Below are positions 25,681-36,700 of a DNA stretch of 64,000 nt, piece after piece (position 1 is the stretch's first letter; every line of letters begins with the position of its first letter). This stretch comes from Hybos culiciformis (taxonomy: Eukaryota > Arthropoda > Insecta > Diptera > Hybotidae), in the NCBI GenBank assembly GCA_964007475.1, contig OZ023274.1:9387376-9451375 (forward strand), written 5' to 3'. Under the pieces are notes generated by a model. That model ran no database searches, was not told the origin of the DNA, and saw only the letters and a list, made by a program, of their open reading frames with translations. A program made the translations under genes and the position numbers.

Positions 25681-26305
25681 TAATAGTAGATTATAATATA
25701 TGTTAACTAAATTTGTAATTAAGTACGAGTTGTGTATACACAAAAACACTTGGACACGCGTCAATACTTATATCACGGGACCGCAGGTCGAGTTATATAA
25801 TATTGACAAGTGTCCATTTGTTTTTGTGTAAATACACAACGAGTTGTTATAACAAATTTTGTTAACTATCGTATATACTGCTTTAATGTGCATGTGAGAG
25901 GTAGTTGCAATCTATACATTTGCAATGCAAAAAATAAACAAAAGTTGGTAAACAAATTTTTTTTTTTTTTTTTTGGTATTTGTCTGTATTGAAATATTGT
26001 GAGTGGATATAATTTTTTTTAGGTATTACACAATATTTAATATGAAGCATCTAAATGATTGCATGTTTATTGACGCATATAATATTCCATTTAGTCGGCC
26101 GTCATGGTGTAGTGGTATTGCCATTATCCTACGGCGTGTTCGGTCGTGGGTTCGATTCCCACCTCGGACTGGAATTTGTGTCATTTTTCAAATTTGTCTC
26201 ACTTGAATTAAGTGTGTGTTTTGTTTTAAAAAAAAAATAAAAAAAAAAAAAATTCTATGGTACTAAATACAACATACCGATCACATGCACATTAAAAATA
26301 ATTAA
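25681..26305. repeat. Composite palindromic repeat, copy 2 (interrupted by a SINE)
   Basis: Same architecture as 2047-2566. Hairpin arms are about 25685-25782 and 25786-25880, then inverted TTTAATGTGCATGTGA (25882-25897) and TCACATGCACATTAAA (26281-26296). The motif CATATAATATTCCATTTAG, matching copy 1, runs straight into a SINE at 26095, and homology to copy 1 resumes at ATTCTATGG (26252). Confidence 0.8.
26095..26253 (+). mobile_element. tRNA-derived SINE
   Basis: A tRNA-like head carries Pol III A box TGGTGTAGTGG (26105-26115) and B box GGTTCGATTCC (26149-26159) at tRNA spacing. A short unrelated body follows (AATTTGTGTCATTTTTCAAA) and then an A-rich tail (26228-26252). The acceptor arms do not pair and no convincing anticodon stem forms, so it is not a functional tRNA. 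It sits inside repeat copy 2, for which 2047-2566 gives the empty-site equivalent. Confidence 0.85.
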
Positions 26306-26859
26306 ATTGTTTTGGTCGAAAACATTTATGTTTCACAATTTTAGTGAAATTGAAATTTTCATTAAATAATTTTTTAAAGTTTTTTTTTCGTAATGTTACG
26401 TTGAAAATTATACGGTATTATATTTTACTTTCTGAGAATGCCTCAAGCCTTCAACCACGTTAATAATGAAGTTGTTTTTTTTTAACTCAGATATTATTAT
26501 TTATATCAAATTAGCAAAGGACTTCATTTTTTAATTAAATAACTTAATAAATATTTGTAGATGAAATCGGAGCTATGTTATATTTAAAAAAATGTTGACA
26601 TAAGCTTTTTGTTCTTGTGAAAGAAAATTAATTATCGCTTTTTTTTTCTGCTTTTAGTTACAAAGAAAAACTATTTTTTTAAGTTATTTTCTTTAAAAAA
26701 ATTGAAGAATGAATAATTTTTAGTGAAATTTAAATATTTGAACTTTTTTTTTTCTTAACTTTATTGATGCTTTTTAGCCAGTTTTTCATCAAATTGATTA
26801 TACTATAATATGATTCCATTAAATGTCAGTTCGTCTGTCTAACCATCCTTCATCAAAAG

Positions 26860-27310
26860 TTATGAGTAGAGCGGATAAAAAAGTCTCGCATAAAAACGAA
26901 TTTAGGCGCCTAAAAAGTCTTGAAAAATTGCGAAAATAATCCTGTAAAAGTATCTAAAATTCAAAAAAAGTCTCTGAAAAGTCGCGCAAAATATGAAAAT
27001 AAAAAAAAAACACACTTTTAAATATTATTATTTTTCACGATTGCAAAGTATAATACAGTGCTGTTTTAGATTTTCGAACAAAAAAGATCTACGTTTGTCT
27101 GTCAAAACATTTTTGTATGCTGAAAAAGATCGTTCAACATCTTCTCTCTTACATGAAATTAACAAAGCCCAAAACGAACAAAATTCAAAAAAATTAACGA
27201 AAAATGGTCATTTTAGGCTCGCTAGGCTGAAATTTCCAAAAAAGTCTCGCTAAGCCAAAAACATCAAAAAAGGCAAAATGCCTAGTCACTAGGCATTTAG
27301 GCATTCATAT
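26860..27310. repeat. Unclassified repeat-like segment with palindromes
   Basis: Contains recurrent AAAAAGTCTCGC motifs, a perfect 14-nt palindrome TTTAGGCGCCTAAA (about 26903-26916) and a 21-nt inverted repeat at 27277-27297 (AATGCCTAGT, one spacer base, ACTAGGCATT). An 86-codon open frame spans 26993-27253, but no domain is recognisable. Possibly a decayed transposon end. Confidence 0.4.
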
Positions 27311-28235
27311 CCTCTCTAGTTACGAGTATCAAACTACTTGAACTATTTTGAAATTTAAGTAATCTCGTTCACATCCATTCAAATAAAATGATGGTTCCGT
27401 CCGAATTTAGAGTTTAATTTATTTTTTGTTACAATAGGATCCTATTGAAGGCTAAGATAAATTATAATAGAAGAAATAAACAACTCCCGGATGAAAACAT
27501 TTTTATTATAAACATTTTTTTTTTTTCATATAATAGAAAACTATTTTAATTTTTTACTCAAAACAAATACCTACGTAATTTTTCTGCCTAAGGATATGAT
27601 TTTATATGAATGTTAATTTAATAAGGTACTGGTAACAAACAGGTAACATAGTTTAGTTTTTAATTATTTTCATAACAATAACAATGAAAGTTGATAATAA
27701 ATTGAAAGGGGAATAAAAATTGATTAATGTACCCCGGGGAAATGATACCTTGTGTTTTATAATTCCTTGTAATATACCCATTATTATTATTTTTTTTAAA
27801 AAGAAACATTTATTTTTAAAATATATGTTTTGCTTGTATTTATGGATTCATTTTATCATATTTTACCAGCAACATAAATTCTATGTTCTTTCTGTATGAC
27901 ATTTAGTAAAATGTATCCAATATGGTTTTTTTGGTTTTTCAATTTAAAAGTGGAACAAATTTTTATTCAAAAAAATTTATAATATTAATTTCACGATTTT
28001 TTTTTTGTTTTTGTAAGTCGTAAATTAATATTTAAATGTTTAGGTATTTTAATCAAAATTATATAGATTGAGCCACCTTCATTTAACATTGTTTTCAATT
28101 TCAAAAAAATTAAATGGATTTTAGAAAATATAATACAATTTTGAATTCAAGAAAAAAATCATCATAACATGCTGATGGTCAGAGCTTTTTAAAGTCATCT
28201 TTTACTTTAATCAAATTTAGTTCTTTTGCATTTTA

Positions 28236-28662
28236 TAAGTTGTTTTTGTCAGTAAGTGGTGTAATAACATTTTTGGGATAACGACTGTTTGGATTAATAA
28301 TATCTTTGTCTCAATATTCCATTTATGTTATTATTTTGATAAAAAATCATGGAAATCTACATATTAAAAGCAGAAAATACTTAAGTACTTATGTTAGAAT
28401 CATAAGTATTTAGGATAGACATAACATTTTCATGCTTTTGAAAAATTGGTGAAAAGTCAAATCGCATTTAAAGTTCAAATTTTAATCTTGTAGAATATTG
28501 TCAAAAAAAAACATAATTTTGAAATGAACTTTTAACTTAATTTCAAAGACTTTACATTTTTTCACTTTTTTGTAGCCCCTTAAAATATTCATAAACTTTT
28601 TGCATATTTGAACAATTTTGCTAGCAAACCATATAAGTTGTTTTAGTCAGTAAGTAGTGTAA
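28236..28662. repeat. ~370-bp interspersed repeat, copy A, flanked by 30-bp direct repeats
   Basis: The core (28265-28632) is closely similar to 31193-31549. It is flanked on both sides by ATAAGTTGTTTTTGTCAGTA and AGTGGTGTAAT-like sequence (28236-28265 and 28632-28661, a few differences). This could be one full period of a former tandem array or an insertion bordered by long duplications. No coding capacity. Confidence 0.75.
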
Positions 28663-29060
28663 TTTACAAAATAAAAATAGTATACGAAAAAAATTGGAAT
28701 GTGTAAAGTTTGATGCTAAGCCTGTACGTTAAACTTTTTTGTTTTAGTAATTTTCTAATAACAAACAAAATTTGTTTATATTGGATTGGACCATAATTAT
28801 GATTCTTAAAAAAAAAATTCAGAATTTTATTCCTTGTCAAGTGAATTAAGTCAAATAAATAGTGTTTTAAAAAACATTATGGTCTTATATACAAATAAGG
28901 TGAATAAATTACTTGTCAGTAAACCTAATATTATAAAAGTATCAAAATAATAATTTTTCTCAAATCTTCAATATTTTATTTATGACTATTTTTTATTTTC
29001 TTGACATTTTTCAACTATAAAGTTAACCATCAATAATGAATGGGCCAGGTAAATAATTCC

Positions 29061-29120
29061 CAATAACAACAAGCTACAACTCCCTTTGTTCAATAATAAC
29101 AAGCTACAACTCCCTTTGTT
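29061..29120 (+). repeat. 30-bp tandem duplication
   Basis: Two adjacent units, each ending AACAAGCTACAACTCCCTTT and GTT, differing at one base (CAATAACAAC versus CAATAATAAC). A recent local duplication. Confidence 0.9.
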
Positions 29121-31192
29121 CCAATGAACCTTAGCAGCTATGTAGAGTACTTGGATTTTCAAGTGTCTAGAGATTTTGCATTATTTATTTTAATTTTTTT
29201 GATATATTTTGGGTCCTAAATATTTTGGTTTTTTGGGATTTTTTAGTATTTTGAATTTAATTTTTTTTTAGGGATTTCATAGTGATCCCATTAAAAATTT
29301 CTAAAATATTTTCAAAGTCATATTTTTTATTATTTCATCTCTCATAAATTCATATACTTTAAGCAACAGTTTTATAAGGAAACGTGAATAGAATATTAAA
29401 TTATTAAATTTTGTTTTTTATTTGCGTATCAAAAAAAAAAAATACTCAAGAAAATGATACTATGATTTTTCCAATTTTTCGCCTGAAGTAAAACCCAAAA
29501 TAATTGTAACGATCCATCATTTATCCAGTCATTATAAACGTCAAAAAAATCTAAATATTTTCACTAATGAAATTTAAGGAAGAAAATACAAATTTTTAAA
29601 CAATTCAATCAATATAAATCAGGATTTTTTTTTATTAAAAAAATAAATATCTTTATTTTATATAAGTACAAATTTTTTTTTTTTTAACAATAAATACATA
29701 TATATTATGTATATTAAATTTAAACATTTTTCTTTTTCACATTTAATAAAAATATTTTTTTTAAAAATATAAAAGTAAATTACATTTTATTTTTTTTCCT
29801 TTTTTTTCTTTTTTTTTTTGATAATAGTATAACAAACCTTAAGAAACAAATTTGTGAACCCTAAAATTATTATTTTTGCTTAGTAGAGCTTATTCATTTG
29901 GGGATTAAAATTTGTTTTTTTTTTTGTTAAAATATAATATCCGATTTCAAAAACCATATAATATATTTTTCAAACTTTTGAATTGTATAATTTGTCTTTG
30001 ACAACAAGCAGAAATAACTCATAATTGGAAAATTTAAAGTGAACTCGGGAGCCTGAGTTGATTAATTTTTATTAACAATATTATCCTTAAGGTTTAGGAT
30101 TTAATTTGTTTATGTACATAAATATCATATATTAATTTTATATTAGATATTTTATATTAGAGCTTTCCAATAAGTATATTTTTGTTAGTGATTCTCAAAA
30201 ACCATAATATCTCAAACATGGTAATATAAAAATTCGAAATTAATTTTTATTTTAAATAGTAGAAAAGTAGTGATTGAAGAAAGTAATCGAAATAACAGAA
30301 AGAATAATTTTCAGGAATAGAAAAGAAAATTTGATTTTTGATAAATAACTTAAGTTGTTTAACCTTATCGGCACAGAAATATTTAATTTTCATTGTTGTG
30401 ATTTTTGCAGTGTAACCTTTATTATATTAATTCAAAATTATCACACATTTTAAATCTAGAATAAAATTTTAATATTATATATTTATTGTATATATATATA
30501 AAGTGGTTCAAAATGACCAACATAGTTTCATTTAAACTTAATCTGACTGTTTTTTTATTTCTATCTAAGTTAGTTTTTTAAAGTCTGATATTTTGTTAGT
30601 TTTTATAAAAAAATATTAATTTGTGACAATTGGCTTCGATATATTATTTTTATTTTTTGGGGACATTTTCTAAGTTTCAATATGAAAAAAACTATAGAAG
30701 ATACAATTGATATTAATAGATTTAAATAAAGAGATAAAGCTTTCTAATAAACTTTGGGGAAGTTAAAAAATTCTAAAATACAAAAGTTGTGAGAATATGT
30801 CAGTGAAGTTTTTTGAAAACTTCAAAAACACAAATTCTATTAATTTTTTTTTTGCAATGTTTTGTCTTGAAAAAGTTTTCGTAAAAAAGCTTGAGCCCCT
30901 TGACTTCGACCATTTTGGCCATTTCCTTACAAGTTTGAACCAGTCTAATATACATGTATGTATTCACTGATGTTAATATTTACAAAAAAATCAATAAATG
31001 CTTGTATAAAAGAATAAATATAAATGCTTATTATATTTTTAGAACAAAACGACTTTATTTTTAAAAATATTTTTTAAAAGAAATATTCAACAACATATTA
31101 TTTTTTATACATACATATATAAATAAATAAAATATTATATCATATATAAAATAATGTGTAATTTGAATTTTTTGTGTTGGAAGTATGTACAC

Positions 31193-31549
31193 ATAACATT
31201 TTTGGGATAACGACTGTTTGGATTAATAATATTTTTGTCTCAATATTCCATTTATGTGATTATTGTGATAAAAAATCATGGAAATCTAACATATTAAAAG
31301 CAGAAAATACTCAAGTATGTTAGAATCATAAGTATTTAGGATAGACATAACATTTTCATGCTTTTGAAAAATTCTTGAAAGTTAAAGTTGAAATTTAAAT
31401 CTTGTAGAATATTGTCAGAAAAAAAAATATATATAATTTGAAATAAACTTTTAACTAACTTTCAAAGACTTTACATTTTTTCACCTTTGTGTACAGCTTA
31501 AAATATTCAAAAACTTTTTGCGTTTGAACAATTTTGCTAGCAAACCATA
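31193..31549. repeat. ~370-bp interspersed repeat, copy B
   Basis: Direct-orientation homologue of 28265-28632, 2.9 kb away. It starts AACATTTTTGGGATAACGAC and ends TTTTGCTAGCAAACCATA in both copies, with small indels between. The 30-bp flanking repeat of copy A is not present here. Confidence 0.8.
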
Positions 31550-33619
31550 ATGTTAATATAATTGTAAATTAAGTTTTATTCGAATGTCTCATACATTTTG
31601 TATAAAATTTCAGAATAAAATACGTATAAGAATAGTAATAAATCAAAGAAAATTGTTATCGTTGAATAGTATGAACTTATAAAAGAATCGGCCCAATGTC
31701 TAGTTAGAATTAAGATCCTGAACCTGTTGGGTTCATTATCAAACCGCAGACAAAAAATTTAGTATAGTCTTCATTTTATTAAAAATCATTGAAACATCAT
31801 TTTCTCAATTATTGGTAATTTTATCAAAATATAATTTAAATTAATTTTAATTTGTTTAATTTGTTTTTAGTTTTTATTAAAAAAAATATGTACATTACAG
31901 ATATCTACAATTTACCACTCAAATTTTTTTTAGCAATTTTTGAAGTTTATCTTTTTATTAGACAATTTATAAATCTCATTAATATTTATGGCCCCTGTAG
32001 AATATAATATGTAATGAGTAAATTGGCATAATAATAATACGGAAAATTATTTCTATTTTGTTTGATAATGTAATTTACAATCAACGAAAAATGTAATTTT
32101 CATGATTTTATATGAAAATTAATTGCATATTAACTAATTTAGCTGAAAGTTCAAAATTATACATTTATGTAAATTAGGAAATTTAATGAGGCAGAATATT
32201 TTGAAATTGAATGGCGTTTCCTTTCTTTCAGTATAATTCATTGGGAACATTGAATATATATTTTACTTTCAATTACTATATTCTTATATTAATTTTACTC
32301 TTGAATTGATTTGTCTACTCATATTTAAATTTTTATTTCGATTTTGAATTTACTAAAACTGTCCTTTTTTTTTAATATATTCAGAAGATTGTGATAGTTT
32401 TTACCCAACTGGGAAAAAAATCACAAGGCATACAATTTTTTGTTAACCACGTATGGGTATCGACATATGTAGAATCTTTTTTATTATATAAAATTATATT
32501 ATAATAGATTTTGATATTAAAAGAATTTCAATGCGTTAAAACTTGAAAATATAAATTATCAGGCAGAGAATCAGAATCTCGTAAATAGAATACTTTTTTT
32601 TTCTGAACAAGTTGTAATAAAGACAGGTATAATTTCGAATACTAGTTTATAAAGGGCAATCAGAAAAAAAAAACCCTTTCATTTTCATCAGATAAAGGAA
32701 ATGAACATGCTGATGCAGAATAATATTTTATAAGTTATAGATAAATATAATTTATGTAAAAAGGCAATCCCAATTTTTTTTGTTGATTTTTGCATAATAA
32801 TCAAAACATTATAAACATTTTAAAATATTAATATAAAATATTATATTATGTATATCCTAACTAAAAAATTTTATGCAAATAAATATTATAAATTTACTTA
32901 AAAAAAAATACTTCAAAGAAGTTTCATCAGAGCTTGTTCTTCCTTTCAACAAGAATTCAGCATTTATAATTACAAGTTTTGAAGCATATAACAAACTTGA
33001 AAATGTCTTTTATTTATATCAACAAGAATAACTTACAGTCTAGTATCTTCTTAATTTCTCTTTTGAATGGATACAACTGTTTCATAAGCCTAATTTATTT
33101 TTATTTTAATTATTAAACGAAAAATAATCATTTATTTATTTATTTTTAATTTATGTTTTCATGATATTTGAATTGAGTTGATTTGCTATATATAATACAT
33201 GTTTTTTTTATTTCAATTTTATTACTTCAAGAAAGTTATGTTAGTATGTCATTATGGCAAACAAAATTTTGATTCCAAAAATTTCATTACTGAGAACTAT
33301 AACTATAATAGTTTCTCTCATCTCATTTCTTTAAAGATTTTTATTGAGGGTTACACTATATGTACACGCCTTTCTAAATTTAAAAATAGGAATTTCGTTA
33401 ATAATAATAGTATTATATATACAATTTTTTTTTTTTAAATTACAATTTTTACAAATTATGCAAAATGTATTATCCTTAAAAAATGACACAATTTATTCAT
33501 TCGATTACCATAAAATTTTTTTGATATATTTAGATACATTTTTCTTCAACACTTTCCTTTAACATTTTCGTTTGACCTTCTGTTTTTATTTATTTCTATA
33601 CTTAAATCCTTTTTTTAAA
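31550..33619. other. Intergenic DNA and presumed receptor 3' UTR
   Basis: No gene recognised. On the minus strand AATAAA occurs in overlapping form at 33585-33594, only 26 nt past the receptor stop, and again in a run at 33131-33147, which would give a 3' UTR of about 0.5 kb. Confidence 0.55.
33585..33594 (-). terminator. Candidate receptor polyadenylation signals
   Basis: Overlapping AATAAATAAA on the minus strand just past the TGA at 33620. It is very close to the stop, so the cluster at 33131-33147 is an equally good candidate. Confidence 0.3.
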
Positions 33620-33744
33620 TCATTTTAATTTTATAGATCCAATATGTTTAAGTTCTTGTTCATCAGCCCAAGTACCATTATGATTTAAAATTCTTCTTCT
33701 TGATGTTACCGTTCCTGAACTATTTGCTCTCATATATTCAGAAA
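33620..33744 (-). CDS. Receptor exon 7 (C-terminus and stop)
   Basis: Acceptor TTTATTACAG, then VSEYMRANSSGTVTSRRRIL, NHNGTWADEQEL and the end IGSIKLK, TGA at 33622-33620. The phase matches exon 6. Confidence 0.87.
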
Positions 33745-36700
33745 CTGTAATAAAAAAATCCAATAAATTTGTATGAACTTCTAGTACTTTCAAAGAGTCT
33801 ATGTAAATCAAATATTTATTTGAGTAAAATGAGAAAAAAAAAGTTTAATTTCCATAAACTTTAGAAGGAAAATCAGTTTTTGAGACTTTTATTCAAACTT
33901 TTTCACATCACCAAAAATTCAGATCTCCTTCAAATAATTTTAATTTATTTTGTTTTTAGAAAATGTTTATGTATTCGAATGGAACTTTTCAATGTAATCT
34001 GTAAAGAGTTTTCGGAGATCTTAGATTAGAAACAAACAGACATTTGAATATATATATATATTTCTAATCTTACACCATACGTTATATTTTTGATATACAT
34101 AATACATAAGGATAAGGTATCATTATGAAATTAAATTTCTGTACCCAAACAAGCATAAAAACTCTTTTGATTTATAATGTTTTCAAAAGAAATTGGATTC
34201 TTAAAAATATCACTAAAAACATCATATTAGTTGAGAAAAAATTTATTTCATCTAATATATAAATTTCCATGTCACAATGTTAGTTACCGTACTCCTTCGA
34301 AACGGCTTTACCGATTTTTACCAAATTTTATATGCGTATTCAGTAGGTCTGAGAATCGGCTACTGTCTATTTTCCATACCCCAGGGACCTCCTCCGGGGG
34401 CGGACTTCAAAAGTTCGTCCGATTTCATTAAAATTTTTTACGTAAAAAGAGGAAGTGATTGTACACACAAATTCCGTAACAAAAAATTTGTTGACCTCCT
34501 ACCCAGGAACCTCCTACCCAGGGACTTCCCATTGGGGCGGATTTTAAAAGTTCGTCCGATTTCATTCAAATTTGGTATATAAAAATAAAAACTGATTACA
34601 AACAAATTCTGTAATAAAAATTTGCTGACCTCCTACCCAAAGAACGCCCGTGGGGGCGGTTTTCAAAAGTTCGTCCGATTTCATTCAAATTTGGTATGTA
34701 AAAAGAGGAGCTGATTACACACAAATTTCGTAACAAAAAATTTGTTGACCTCCTACCCACGGACCTCCTACCCAAAGACCGCCCCTGGAGACGGACTTCA
34801 AAAGTTCGTCCGATTTCATTCAAATTTGGTATTTAAAAAGAGGAGATGATTACACATAAATTTCGTAACAAAAAATTTGTTGACCTCCTCTCCTACCTCC
34901 CCTCGGGGCGGACTTCAAAAGTTCGTCCGATTTGATTCAAATTTGGTACGTAAGAAGAGGAACTAATTACACACAAATTTAGTAACAAACAATTTGTTGA
35001 CCTCAAAGTTTCGTCCGATTTCATTCAAATTTGGTATGTAAAAAGAAGAACTGATTGCACACAATTTCGTAACAAAATTTTTTTGACCTCCTATCCAGGG
35101 ACCTTACCTGGGGGCGGACCTCAAAATTTCGTCCGATTTCATTCAAATTTGGTATGTAAAAAGAAGAACTGATTACACACAATTTCGTAACAAAAAATTT
35201 ATTGACCTCCTACCCAAGGGGAGGATTTCAAAAGTTTGTCCGATTTCATTTAAATTTGGAACATAAAAATGATTAAACACACGAATTTCGTAACATAAAA
35301 TTTGGCCCCCTCTTTTAATATATATAGAAATCAATTTCTTTATTACTAATAACTACAAAATATTAAAAACTAAACCACTCAACCGATCGTTTCGAAATTT
35401 ACACCGTCTCTTTGTCTCGGGATCGTTATAGGCTATTTTAAATTTGAATGGCACCCTACCCAGAAATCCCTCTGCAAAAGTTCTTCCGATTTCATTCAAA
35501 TTTGATTCATAAAAAGAGGAAATGGATAAAAATACAAATTTGGTTTGGTTTGGAAACCTGTTTAAGCGAAGGATATCATTCGATTTCATACAATTTAAGT
35601 ATTGAATAAGTAGAAATGATAAATATTAATTCTTAGATATTTTCCCAAATTTATAAAATAACTAGCTCTTATAATTGTTCATCAATCTGACAACAAAAAT
35701 TTCACTTAAAACGTGTGTTTCACAACAACGTGTGTGCGGGTACAGCTAGTAATAATATAAAATATTAATATGCAATCTATATAAGTAAATATATTCTTTT
35801 ATTCTTGTTCTAATAGGTATAATAATTCAATGTTATAAATTTGTGTTATATACTGAAAATTACGGAAATTCATTCTCACAGTTATAAAGACTTCAAATTT
35901 TTTAAAAAACTTCATGAAAAATGTACAAATATAAAGAAAATAAGTCTATTGCAATGGAAAATATTTATGTCAACAACAAAAATTATATAATTACAATTTT
36001 TAAAAATTATTTCGATCCTTATTAGTTTCATAATATAGTATAAGTAACTTCTTATAACTTTAATAATGGTGATATATCATGGAACATAAATATGTCCCAT
36101 GTTGTTTTTTCGTTATACATACATCTATATTGATTTCAACGTTTATTTAATATAAATATATAAAAGCTCGATGGACCTGATCACGTCTTTCATTTTATTA
36201 TAACATTATTTTATTATTTATTTTCTTATGTTTTAAATTATATATAACTGTGTATAATATTTATTTTTGCGGATTTTCCTATCCATATATTCAATATTAT
36301 ATTATGTATTTAGTTAGAAGTAATACGCTTCTCTAAATTAAGTTTCATATTTTATTATGTGTCAAATATCCTGTTATGTGTGCTGTACCATATAAATAAA
36401 CATTCATTTTGCTATACATATAAAATAAAATCAGATTTTAAATCTTTTTTTTTTGAAGTTTATGTGACCAAATAAGTATGTATTTGTACGTTATCGCCTT
36501 TTGTTGACTTATAAAATACATACTGTGTTATTAAAAATGAAATACGTTTGAAAAAAAAAAATTTTTTTTTTTGGTTTTTTTCCTTTTTACTCTATTTAAT
36601 ATGTCCTTAATATCTGATAAATAATCTGATATATTTCTGGAAATGTGGTTAATACAATATCAAGTAAAAATTTACAAAAATTTTATCATTTTAGGTCAAG

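Noticed and set aside
26097..26168. Functional tRNA gene
   Set aside because: A and B boxes are good, but the acceptor stem does not pair, no anticodon stem forms, and an unrelated body with an A-rich tail follows. It is a SINE.
26993..27253. 86-codon open frame suggestive of a transposase fragment
   Set aside because: No catalytic motif or domain can be named; kept only as part of an unclassified repeat-like segment.
34277..34823. Several 66-101-codon open frames on both strands
   Set aside because: They lie in the Helitron minisatellite and repeat the same peptide words; repeat artefacts.
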